DNA of 8,792 bases from Candidatus Omnitrophota bacterium. GTDB lineage: Bacteria > Ratteibacteria > UBA8468 > B48-G9 > JAFGKM01. The stretch lies in assembly GCA_023818785.1 (NCBI GenBank), contig JAMWCO010000052.1:1-8792 (forward strand). The letters are read 5' to 3'. The notes below the pieces were generated by a model. The model saw only the letters and a program-made list of their open reading frames with translations, was not told the DNA's origin and did no database searches. Made by a program: the position numbers and the translations under genes. Shown here one piece after another: positions 1 to 8,000 of the stretch; the stretch's first letter is position 1; every line of letters starts with the position of its first letter.

Positions 1-219
1 TATAAAAGAGATACTTGGAGAGTTTATAATGGGCAGATGCGTTTTTATGAGAATAAAATAAATCCAGAAGAGATAACAACGGAAATAAAACAAGCGCTTT
101 TAGAGTTAGGTATACCACTTTTAACTCTCTATCCAGGTCATCCGAGAGCAAAAGGGAAGATAGAGAGAATGTTTAGGTTTATAGATCAGAAATACGACAT
201 TTTATCTTTGAAACAATAG
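1..219 (+). pseudogene. C-terminal remnant of an IS481/IS21-type DDE transposase (rve integrase core), truncated and probably inactive
   Basis: The frame is open from the first base of the window; the Met at 37 is internal, so the gene begins to the left. It ends with TAG at 217-219. The segment PGHPRAKGKIERMFRFID (codons about 131-186) matches the end of a retroviral-type integrase core as found in IS481, IS21 and related transposases, where the Glu of the KGKIER motif is the third catalytic acid. The usual position of the second catalytic Asp (an x-D-N-G motif) reads VYNGQ, with TAT (25-27) where GAT or GAC is expected. The protein stops about 20 residues after KGKIER, whereas such transposases normally continue for roughly a hundred residues or more. 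Its last residues (KYDILSLKQ) are encoded by a copy of the element's own terminal repeat, which suggests a deletion joined coding DNA to the IS end. Family assignment within DDE transposases is uncertain. Confidence 0.7.
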
Positions 220-331
220 AAATTATAGGAAATATTGGAAAGATTAAAAGAGAAATGATTGTCTGACAAGGGAAAGAGAAATTTAGAATACGACATTTTA
301 TCTTTGAAGTACACGACATTTTATCTTTGAA
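194..331 (+). repeat. Three copies of the 19-bp IS-end repeat ACGACATTTTATCTTTGAA
   Basis: Exact copies lie at 194-212, 290-308 and 313-331. The second and third are in tandem with a 23-bp period; the first is inside the transposase frame. Read on the minus strand from about 337, the end begins TGTAGTTTCAAAGATAAAAT, so the presumed terminus is TG...CA. Multiple subterminal repeats with TG/CA termini are known for IS21-family and some related elements, where the transposase binds them. The right boundary of the element at about 337 is inferred. The 70 bases between copies 1 and 2 (220-286) contain no recognisable gene. Confidence 0.75.
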
Positions 332-344
332 ACTACACTATCTC

Positions 345-373
345 TTGACAAAAATAAAAATATATGGTATAAT
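345..373 (+). promoter_or_regulatory. Consensus sigma-70 extended -10 promoter of the pseudopilin/DUF6067 operon
   Basis: TTGACA (345-350) and TATAAT (368-373) are separated by exactly 17 bp, and TGG directly before the -10 box gives the extended TGn motif. Every element matches the sigma-70 consensus. Transcription would start near 380 and give a leader of about 195 nt before the pseudopilin ATG at 575. The promoter begins about 8 bp beyond the inferred IS end. No comparable promoter is visible in the short gaps between the three downstream genes, so it probably serves the whole operon. Confidence 0.8.
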
Positions 374-379
374 AAATAT

Positions 380-562
380 AAAATGGGAAATAGAAAAAAT
401 AAAAATGAACTCTCTCTCTCGTAGATATATTATTATAAAAAATTTCTTCTTTTATAAAAATCCTCTATTTTACATCTACCAGTTATTATGGTGGATGATT
501 ATATATATTTTCCTATTTGCCATCCGGTTATGCCGGATGATTATATATAGATTAAATTTTAC
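380..562 (+). promoter_or_regulatory. Structured 5' leader of the operon (nested inverted repeats, GC hairpin, 42-bp-period direct repeat)
   Basis: No convincing gene lies between the promoter and the pseudopilin; the 84-codon frame at 327-581 overlaps the IS repeat and promoter and has no ribosome site. The leader holds a (TC)5 tract at 411-420. Two nested inverted repeats follow: GTAGAT 421-426 with ATCTAC 474-479 enclosing TTATAAAA 433-440 with TTTTATAA 450-457. Next is a 7-bp hairpin CATCCGG 521-527 / CCGGATG 533-539 with a 5-nt loop. GGATGATTATATATA occurs exactly at 493-507 and again at 535-549. There is no U-tract after the hairpin, so it is not an obvious terminator. It matches no riboswitch class I recognise, and regulatory function is inference. 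Confidence 0.45.
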
Positions 563-570
563 AGGAGGTG
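563..570 (+). promoter_or_regulatory. Near-perfect Shine-Dalgarno site of the pseudopilin gene
   Basis: AGGAGGTG is fully complementary to the usual 16S rRNA 3' end. The AGGAGG core ends 6 nt before the ATG at 575, which fixes the start and predicts strong translation compared with the weaker sites of the two downstream genes. Confidence 0.85.
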
Positions 571-574
571 CAAA

Positions 575-1264
575 ATGTTAAGAAAAAAATTTTCAAAGAG
601 CATCTTTTCAAAACCACATGGCTTCACTTTGATAGAGTTGTTAGTCGTAGTAGCAATAATTGCTATTTTAGCAGCAATGTTGCTACCAGCATTAAGTAAA
701 GCAAGAGAAAAAGCAAGGCAAGCAACTTGTATGAATAATTTAAAACAGATAGGTCAGGCATTATTCATATATACTAATGACTATGATGAATACTTTCCGC
801 AAAAATGGCCTAAAAACTGGATGTATACCTTGTGTGAAAACAGTAGATATCTTCCTTATAAAAATTGGGTAAATGTATCTTCTAATCCAAGCAAATTACC
901 GTCTGTTTATATCTGTCCTACAGATTATGCTTTAGATAGTGATAAATGGCTACAGAAAGGAGGTTATTGGGGAAGTTATGGTTGTAATGACAGAAGTATA
1001 ATAGGAACTCCAATTTCTATTCCGGCAACAGGGGGTCATACTAAATTAAGTAAGATAGTAAGACCTTCTCAAACCCTTCTTATAGGGGAAAGGGCAATTA
1101 ATCCAGTTGACCAATCCGAAATAAACTTTTGGGATATTAATGCTTTAAATAACGAAAGAAGATTTAAACACTCTAAAGTAACAAATATTTTATTCTGTGA
1201 TGGACATGTTGGAGCAATAACATTAAACTCAGATAAAAGTTGGATAATAATTGTAATCCAATAA
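575..1264 (+). CDS. Type II secretion/type IV pilus-like pseudopilin with H-X9-DG C-terminal motif
   Basis: A 229-aa prepilin-like protein. The basic leader is followed by G16|F17-T-L-I-E21, the classic prepilin peptidase cleavage and methylation site with the conserved Glu at position 5 of the mature protein. A hydrophobic helix (about 22-44, LLVVVAIIAILAAMLLPAL) anchors it in the inner membrane or packs into a pseudopilus. The segment after it (KAREKAR, CMNNLKQIGQAL, YTNDYDEYFP) is the standard continuation in the large pseudopilin families of Lentisphaerota, Planctomycetota, Armatimonadota and relatives. Near the C-terminus, H199...D209-G210 forms the H-X9-DG 'prepilin processing-associated' signature in HSKVTNILFCDGH. 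Four or more cysteines lie in the globular part. The gene is first in the operon, 18 nt before the LamG protein. In these lineages many such genes sit beside secreted hydrolases, so a role in secretion or surface display of the neighbours is plausible but unproven. Confidence 0.93.
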   Translation: MLRKKFSKSIFSKPHGFTLIELLVVVAIIAILAAMLLPALSKAREKARQATCMNNLKQIGQALFIYTNDYDEYFPQKWPKNWMYTLCENSRYLPYKNWVNVSSNPSKLPSVYICPTDYALDSDKWLQKGGYWGSYGCNDRSIIGTPISIPATGGHTKLSKIVRPSQTLLIGERAINPVDQSEINFWDINALNNERRFKHSKVTNILFCDGHVGAITLNSDKSWIIIVIQ

Positions 1265-1271
1265 GAAAAAT

Positions 1272-1276
1272 GGAGA
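1272..1276 (+). promoter_or_regulatory. Ribosome binding site deciding the start of the LamG/DUF6067 gene
   Basis: GGAGA sits 6 nt before the ATG at 1283 and 7 nt after the pseudopilin stop codon. It supports this start, which also places a hydrophobic signal sequence at the N-terminus. Confidence 0.6.
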
Positions 1277-1282
1277 TTTTCA

Positions 1283-4200
1283 ATGAGAGTTAAATTTATT
1301 TTATTAATTTTATTAAATTCCTTTTTTATACCATTTTCTTTTTGTACAGATACATCTTTCTGGAAACAATATAAAGTTGATGATAAAACCTATTGTTTAT
1401 TTCATTTTGATAAAGATGATTTTTCAGATTATGAAGGAAAAATAAAAAGTGTTGAAAGAATAGGAGAAGTATTTTTTGAAAAAGAAGGTAAATTTGGGCC
1501 TTGTTTAAAATTAAATGGTAAAGGAGCAATAAAGTATGAACCGGAAGAAATTTTCTCAGGTGGTTTTATATCAATAGAATGTTGGATAAAACTTGAAAAA
1601 TATCCTAAGAAGAATAGTTTTATAATATATAGAAAAGGAATTATGGGACAAAATAAAGGGTTTTCTCTTTTTATTGATACACAGGGAAGAATACATTTTA
1701 CCACTACAGAGAGCGTTAGAGGGACCACAACTGTTACTTCAACTCCAGAAAATGTTATTTCTTTAAACAAGTGGACTCATATTGCAGCAATCTCTACGGT
1801 TTGGCCTATAGCGAGAAGAGCATTATATATAGATGGGAAAGAAATTGTTGTTTTGCCGGTTAGATTTAGGCAAGGATTAGAAGGGGAAGAAAGAATTCCA
1901 TCTGAGATTTATATAGGAAATGATGAAACTAAAGAAAATGGGTTTATTGGTTTAATTGATGAATTAAGAATCCACACAAATATTTTTAAATTTTGGGAAG
2001 AACAAAATTTAAAATGTGAAAATACCATTAGAGAAGAAGATTTTTATAAAGAACCTTACTTCTTATCAGCACATAAACCAATTTTCTATCTTCCTTTTGA
2101 TAATAAACTTTTACCAAAGATTAATGTAAAAGAATTAGAAATTGCCACAAATAATGAAAAACTTGAACATGGAATAAAAGGAAATTGTTTTAATGGAAAT
2201 CTTATAATCAAATCAAAAAATTTAATTTTTGATAAAGAAGGAAGTATAGAATTTTGGTTCCAACCAGTAGATATTAATAACCTATCGGATAGGCACATTA
2301 GTTTTTTAGAAACAGAAAAATTTGGTTTTAAAATAGCAAATATGGGATATTTGGGCGGTTGCCCAATTCCGTTAGAAATTAGAATATATGAAAAACAATC
2401 AATTGATGACAGTTTATGTACAGAGATATATCCTGGAAATTGGTGCCATATAGTTATCACTTGGAATAATAAAATTATAAATTTTTTTATAAATGGGAGG
2501 AAGGCCGGGGAATTTTATAATTTTTATAATCATAATTTTTGGTTAAAAATATCTTTTATAAAATTTAATTCAGTTGGAAAGTTTGACGAAATTTATCTAT
2601 ACGATAAGAAATTAACAAATGAAGAAATAAAGAATTGTTTTACTCGCTATTTAGGAATAGAGAATTTAGAACCTACAAAAGTTTCTCCTTGTGAAATTTA
2701 TGCTCAGTATTTTCCATCTTATAACTTAATTTATTATCAGTTAATTCCTAATATTCCTTTAGAAGAAATAGAAGAAATAACTTTAAAACTTTTGGATAGT
2801 AAGAAAAACATTTTATCAGAAAAGAAAACAACCCTTACAAAAGAAGAAAAAAAATGGGAAATACCAGAATTAAAAGAAGACAAATATACAATAGAAATAG
2901 AAATTAAAGATAAAAAAGGAGAAAAAATAAAAGGAGAAGAAAAAACATTTATAAGGAAAAAATTTATCTGGGAGAATAATAATTTAGGTATAACAGAAAA
3001 AGTATATAAGCCATTTGAACCAGTAAGAGTTGAGAATAATAGAGTAAAAATAGTTTTAAGAGAATATCATATGAATAAGTTTGGATTATTTGATAAAGTA
3101 ATAACAAAAGGAAGGGATATACTTTCAGAGCCAATAAAAATAAAAGGAGAAACAGAAAAAGGAGATATAAAATGGGATATTTATAATTCAAAAGGGAAGT
3201 TTATTGAAGAAAAAGATACTCATTGTATTTATGAAGGTAATGTATTAGGAGATGCATTAAAAATAAAAACAAAAACAAAAATAGAATTTGATGGATGTGC
3301 AAAAATAGAGATGGAAATAGAGCCGACAGGAATAAAAGAAAAAATAAATAGTTTATATCTTGAAATTCCATTAAAAGAGAAAGAAATTGAACTATTTCAT
3401 CAATTTGTAGATACTACAAGAATAAATTATTCAGGAAAACTCCCAGAAGGAGAAGGAATAATATGGGATAGTTCAAAAGCAAAAAGAGGGAAAATGTGGC
3501 TTAATAATTTTGTTCCATATATCTGGCTTGGAAAAGAAGAAAGGGGGATTGCATGGTTTGGAGAAAATGATAAAGGATATATAACAGAGAAAAACTATCA
3601 AAAACCAAATGAAACAAAACCAATACAGGAAATAGAAAGAAAAGATGGTAAAATTATTTTAAGAGTATATTTAATAAACAAACCAGTAGTCTTAGAAAGT
3701 CCAACAAAATTAGTATTTGGTCTTCAGGCAAGTCCAACAAAACCAATGCCAGATAATTGGAGAAAAAAGTTACCTTTTATTCCTTGTGGTATTTCTGTAG
3801 TGCCATGGGGAGGTTTAGAATGTTCATATCAAGGACCATATAGAGATGACTGGGAAATTGTTGATAAAATTATTGAATGTAGAGAAAAAAGAAAATTAGA
3901 AGAAGAAACAAAAAAATGGTTTGAAGAGTATAACAAAAAATATAATCCTCCTTTTGTTTTTGGAACTAAACCATGGATAGAAAGTGTTAATCAGTTCGCT
4001 GAATTTTGTAGTAGAATTGGATCTGAAAAACCTATTGTTGTTTATCAGGAGGAAATGGCTGCTTCTTCTGTTAGAGATGAATGGAAGACATATCAGGATG
4101 AATGGACATCAGAAGCATATTTGTATACAAGAATATGGCCAGATGAAAATATATTTAGAAAAATTGGGGATATAAGTTCTTCTCAATATGTAAATTTTAC

Positions 4201-5044
4201 AAAGAGTTACCAAGAGTATGGGGTTTGGTATGCAAATGAATGGTTAAAAAGAGGAATAGGATTATATTGGGATTGTGACTGGTTGCACCCAGCATATAAT
4301 TTAAAAATGACAGACGCATATATAACAGAAAATGGAGAAATTCAACCGTGTGTAACAATTTGGAATCAGCGGGAATATCATAAAAGGGTTTGGAATCAAC
4401 TTTGTTATTGGAGAGAAAAAAGAAAAGAACCACTTGAATGGGTACTTCATAGAACAAACAATCAAATTTTACCTTTGCATACATTTGGGACAGCAAATTT
4501 AGACCATGAATTAGGAAATACAAAACCATTTACACCTGATTGGTTAAGAACAGAAACAATAGGGCTTCAAGTCGGGAATTATCCATTAAGTTTATATCCA
4601 GTAAGTGGGAATCAAAATGAAATAATAAACAAATTACCAAAAGAAAAACAGTTGAAAATAGAATGGGCAATGAGAATGGTTCATGAGATACAGAGAGGAC
4701 CTTTATGGGAAAAAACAATTTCTGATTTAGATAAGATAATTTTTGATTTTGGATATGGAGAAGAAAAAATTGAAGTAAGAAATTACTGGGAAGAAGAACC
4801 AATATTAGAGATAAATAATGAGAGAGTAAAGTGGCTCGGTCTGATTGATAAAGAGAAGAAAGAACTGATGCTTGTTTTGTCAAGTTGGTCTGAAAAAGAT
4901 GAAGAAATTGAAATAGAATTTAATGAAGAAAATATAGGATTTAAAACAAAAGGAGAAATAATAGATATAGAAACAGGTGAAAAATTAACAAAAAATATAA
5001 AACTTTCTTCTCCTTATGGAGTAAAAATAATAAAAATAAATTAA
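1283..5044 (+). CDS. Large secreted protein: two LamG/concanavalin A-like domains plus DUF6067 glycoside-hydrolase-like module
   Basis: A 1253-aa protein. Residues 1-21 are a signal sequence (basic MRVK, then a hydrophobic stretch); the SFC-TD junction has no good lipobox, so it is probably not a lipoprotein. Two LamG-like jelly rolls follow. The first covers about 36-235 (YCLFHFD, SIECWIKLEKY, LYIDGKEI, GLIDELRI 223-230). The second covers about 263-445 (FYLPFD, SIEFWFQPV, NFFINGRKAGEF, KFDEIYLYDKKL). A Lys/Glu-rich Ig-like segment spans about 455-560. The DUF6067 module starts near W563 (WENNNLG) and shows NNFVPYIWLG, ERGIAWFGENDKGY (753-766), GLQASPTKPMPDNWR (813-827), KPIVVYQEEM (from 916), VNFTKSY (970-976) and YWDCDW (995-1000). 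A beta-rich tail ends the protein. DUF6067 is related to GH123-type enzymes, but I cannot assign catalytic residues or substrate. LamG domains commonly bind glycans. The gene is followed after 12 nt by a paralogue. Confidence 0.88.
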   Translation: MRVKFILLILLNSFFIPFSFCTDTSFWKQYKVDDKTYCLFHFDKDDFSDYEGKIKSVERIGEVFFEKEGKFGPCLKLNGKGAIKYEPEEIFSGGFISIECWIKLEKYPKKNSFIIYRKGIMGQNKGFSLFIDTQGRIHFTTTESVRGTTTVTSTPENVISLNKWTHIAAISTVWPIARRALYIDGKEIVVLPVRFRQGLEGEERIPSEIYIGNDETKENGFIGLIDELRIHTNIFKFWEEQNLKCENTIREEDFYKEPYFLSAHKPIFYLPFDNKLLPKINVKELEIATNNEKLEHGIKGNCFNGNLIIKSKNLIFDKEGSIEFWFQPVDINNLSDRHISFLETEKFGFKIANMGYLGGCPIPLEIRIYEKQSIDDSLCTEIYPGNWCHIVITWNNKIINFFINGRKAGEFYNFYNHNFWLKISFIKFNSVGKFDEIYLYDKKLTNEEIKNCFTRYLGIENLEPTKVSPCEIYAQYFPSYNLIYYQLIPNIPLEEIEEITLKLLDSKKNILSEKKTTLTKEEKKWEIPELKEDKYTIEIEIKDKKGEKIKGEEKTFIRKKFIWENNNLGITEKVYKPFEPVRVENNRVKIVLREYHMNKFGLFDKVITKGRDILSEPIKIKGETEKGDIKWDIYNSKGKFIEEKDTHCIYEGNVLGDALKIKTKTKIEFDGCAKIEMEIEPTGIKEKINSLYLEIPLKEKEIELFHQFVDTTRINYSGKLPEGEGIIWDSSKAKRGKMWLNNFVPYIWLGKEERGIAWFGENDKGYITEKNYQKPNETKPIQEIERKDGKIILRVYLINKPVVLESPTKLVFGLQASPTKPMPDNWRKKLPFIPCGISVVPWGGLECSYQGPYRDDWEIVDKIIECREKRKLEEETKKWFEEYNKKYNPPFVFGTKPWIESVNQFAEFCSRIGSEKPIVVYQEEMAASSVRDEWKTYQDEWTSEAYLYTRIWPDENIFRKIGDISSSQYVNFTKSYQEYGVWYANEWLKRGIGLYWDCDWLHPAYNLKMTDAYITENGEIQPCVTIWNQREYHKRVWNQLCYWREKRKEPLEWVLHRTNNQILPLHTFGTANLDHELGNTKPFTPDWLRTETIGLQVGNYPLSLYPVSGNQNEIINKLPKEKQLKIEWAMRMVHEIQRGPLWEKTISDLDKIIFDFGYGEEKIEVRNYWEEEPILEINNERVKWLGLIDKEKKELMLVLSSWSEKDEEIEIEFNEENIGFKTKGEIIDIETGEKLTKNIKLSSPYGVKIIKIN

Positions 5045-5056
5045 AAAAGGGGCAGT

Positions 5057-8000
5057 ATGAAAAAACTTAGAGTTTTAATGAGGTTTTTATATATTTCCCT
5101 TTTTGTAAAGTCAGTTTTTTCTCAACCAGTATTATTAAGAATTCCTAAATTTGAAAAAGTTCCTGATATAGATGGAGTAATAAAAGAGGGAGAATGGGAA
5201 CAAGGGGCAAGTTTTACAGGTGTATGTACATGGGCAGCAGAAGGAGCACCTGGACAACCTCCTACAATAGTCCCTGAAATTCAACAAGTAATTTGGTATT
5301 TAGGATATGATGATGATTATTTATATATTGGTATGACCTCACCACATCCAGAAGGAACTGTCTTAAAAGCAAATGTAAAGAAAAATGATGAAGGATATTT
5401 AATATTGTTTGAAGACCATACTGAAATACAGATATCACCTTATGGTAGGAAAGAAGCAGTAATACCTGGGTATGGATTTTATAAAATAATGGTAAATCCA
5501 AGAGGTTATTATTCAGACCAGTGGTTTTATAATGGAACACCTGGAACAGAAGATGCCTGGACATCAGGAGCAGAAGTGAAATGTAATGTAGGCAAAACTT
5601 TCTGGCAACTTGAAATGAAAATACCTTTTAAGACAATGGGACAGAAGAAAACGCCTGAAGGGAAAAATTGGGTAATCCAACTTGTAAGGACTGATTTTTG
5701 TGGTGGTCTCTATTTTGCTGGCTGGGTAGGAAGTAGTTGGATGGGATGGGATGTTTTTCCAGAAATAATATTTGAAAAAGAAACACCATCAGTTCATTTT
5801 AAGAAAATAGGAGATATAGTAAATGGGAAACTTGATACAGAGATAGAAGTATTGGGTAAAAAAGAAGAAGAGATAAAAGTTTCAATAATAATAAAGAATG
5901 CAGAAGGGAAAGAGATATATAAAAAAGAAGAAGAAAGAAATTTAAAGAAAGGGATATCAGAGGTATTTAAATTTAAAGAAGAAAATATCCAGTTATCAGA
6001 AGAAAAAAAAGAAGATAAATACCAGCAGAACTGGTTTGAAATTAAAGTAAGCACAAAAGAAAAAACAGAAGAAGGAGAGAAAGAAAAAATAATATATTCT
6101 GCAAAAATACCTGTAATAAAGATGACTGATAGATACTGGGCACAATTTATAAAGCCATGGCAGGAGAGAAGAGAAACATTTGGAGAATATGAATTTAAGT
6201 TTGCACATTATCCATATTTAAAGAAATTTCAGGCATGGATAGACCTTGATATGTTTGGAGTTGGTGAAGATATAAAAAAAGTAGACAATTTCACCATAAC
6301 AATAAAAACAAAAAAAGGGAAAGTGGTAAAGGAAGTAAATGGAGAAATAAAGGAATTAAGAGGGACAACATTATTTGATATTGATTTAAAAGAAGGAGAA
6401 TATATTTGTTTACTTGGGTTATACAATGGGAAAAAGAAAGTATCAGAGAGAAAAGAGGAGTTTGTAAGAGAAAAATGGCCATGGGAGAAAAATAATATTG
6501 GTAAAGAAGATATGGTAATTCCACCATATGAACCAATAGAAGTAAAAGAAAATGTATTAAAAGTATGGAATAGAGAATATATTATAGGGAAGACAGGATT
6601 GCCTGAAAAAATAAATGTTGCAGGTAAAAACATACTTGGAAAACCAATATATTTGGTAATGAAATCAGAAGGGAAAGAATATTATTTAGATGGTAAAGGG
6701 ATAAAAATAGAGTATCAAAGTTCTACAAAGGTAAAACTAATTGGTAAATCTGAATTAGGTGAAGTTGAAATTTTTACTGATGTAACATTTGAATATGATG
6801 GATGGTATCTCATAAATCTGAATTTAAAACCAAAGAAAACTATAAAAATTGATTCTCTTGATATGATAATAGAAGTTCCTGGTGCAGATACACTTGTTAT
6901 GCAGAGATGTGATAATTTAATAGGTAGTTATTGGGGAAAATTTCCAAAAGGAGAAGGCATTACATTTGAAAGCAAAAATTTGGGTCCTGTTCCTAACCTA
7001 ATTGGTAGTTGGGTTCCAGCGGTTTTTATAGGAACAGGTGAATATGGTCTCTGGTATATTGGAGAAAGTGATGAAGGTTGGGTTTTAGATGATAATGTTT
7101 CTGCAATAACAGCAGAAAGGAAAAATGGTATTCCATATATAAGATTTAGATTATTTAACAAACCATATAATTTAGAAAAAGAAAGAGAAATAAAATTTGC
7201 TTTAATTGCAACTCCTGTAAAACCATTACCTAAAAATTGGAGAAAAATTGCGTGGATCTGGCCTGAATCTCATTATATACATAACACCAGTGGATATAGA
7301 TTTTATGGTTATAGTGTTGATGGATTTGAGTTGTATAATGAAGATGATTATAAAAATTTAAGGGACATTTTTTTAGGGTTAAAGTCATTACCTAAAAATT
7401 CTGCATCTACAGCACCGCGATCTTCTTGGTTAACAGAGGGCAAACCACTTGTTTTATATGGAAGTACAGAAATGACAGGAATATCAAAAGAATTTAAAAC
7501 ATTTGCTGGAGAATGGCTTGGAATAACAAATTATAAACCAAGACCACAGAATGAATATAAAAGAAAGACAAGTTGGGGAGGAATAGTTTATGAGACAGAT
7601 GACCAAGTAACTTCAGTTTCTGTTAATTTTACAGAAAGTTATATTGATTATTATCTCTGGTATCATAAAAATTTAGTTGAAAAATGTTTTATAAATGGAA
7701 CTTGGTGGGATAATTTATCAACATATTTTGGTGGAATTGGAGAACCAGAAAGTTGGCTTATTCTTGGGAAAGGATATTTAAGAGAAGATGGAAAAATTCA
7801 AGGAAAAAGTAATTTATTTACTTTTAGAGAACTTACAAAGCGTCTAAATGTAATGGGTTGGCAAGTAGGAAGACCTCCTTTATATCTTTCTAACACCCAT
7901 CCAGTATTTTCATTTACTCAAATTGGCTGGCATATTGAAAATGAGTTTTATTCTCCTTCTGATGATCTTTTAAATGACTTATCTGTTGATAGTTTTAGAG

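Noticed and set aside
290..331. Tandem 23-bp-period repeats as the start of a CRISPR array
   Set aside because: Only two adjacent copies are present, with a 4-nt separation, no spacers and no cas genes; the position beside a transposase remnant fits IS terminal repeats.
521..539. GC hairpin as a Rho-independent terminator or attenuator
   Set aside because: The stem is only 7 bp and is followed by ATTATATATAG rather than a U-tract, so termination is not supported; it is kept as part of the structured leader.
327..581. 84-codon plus-strand frame between the IS end and the pseudopilin
   Set aside because: It starts inside the IS terminal repeat, overlaps the consensus promoter and the ribosome site of the next gene, has no ribosome site of its own, and encodes a low-complexity Ile/Tyr/Lys peptide expected from AT-rich leader DNA.
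1283..1345. First large protein as a lipoprotein because Cys follows the hydrophobic signal
   Set aside because: The residues before the Cys are F-S-F, which do not fit a lipobox needing Gly, Ala or Ser directly before it.
3984..4175. 63-codon plus-strand frame inside the LamG/DUF6067 gene
   Set aside because: It lies in another frame wholly within a well-supported gene and has no motifs.
1326..7161. Many minus-strand frames of 67-134 codons opposite the two large genes
   Set aside because: They are antisense shadows of purine-rich coding DNA: rich in Phe, Leu and Ser, without ribosome sites and without recognisable domains.
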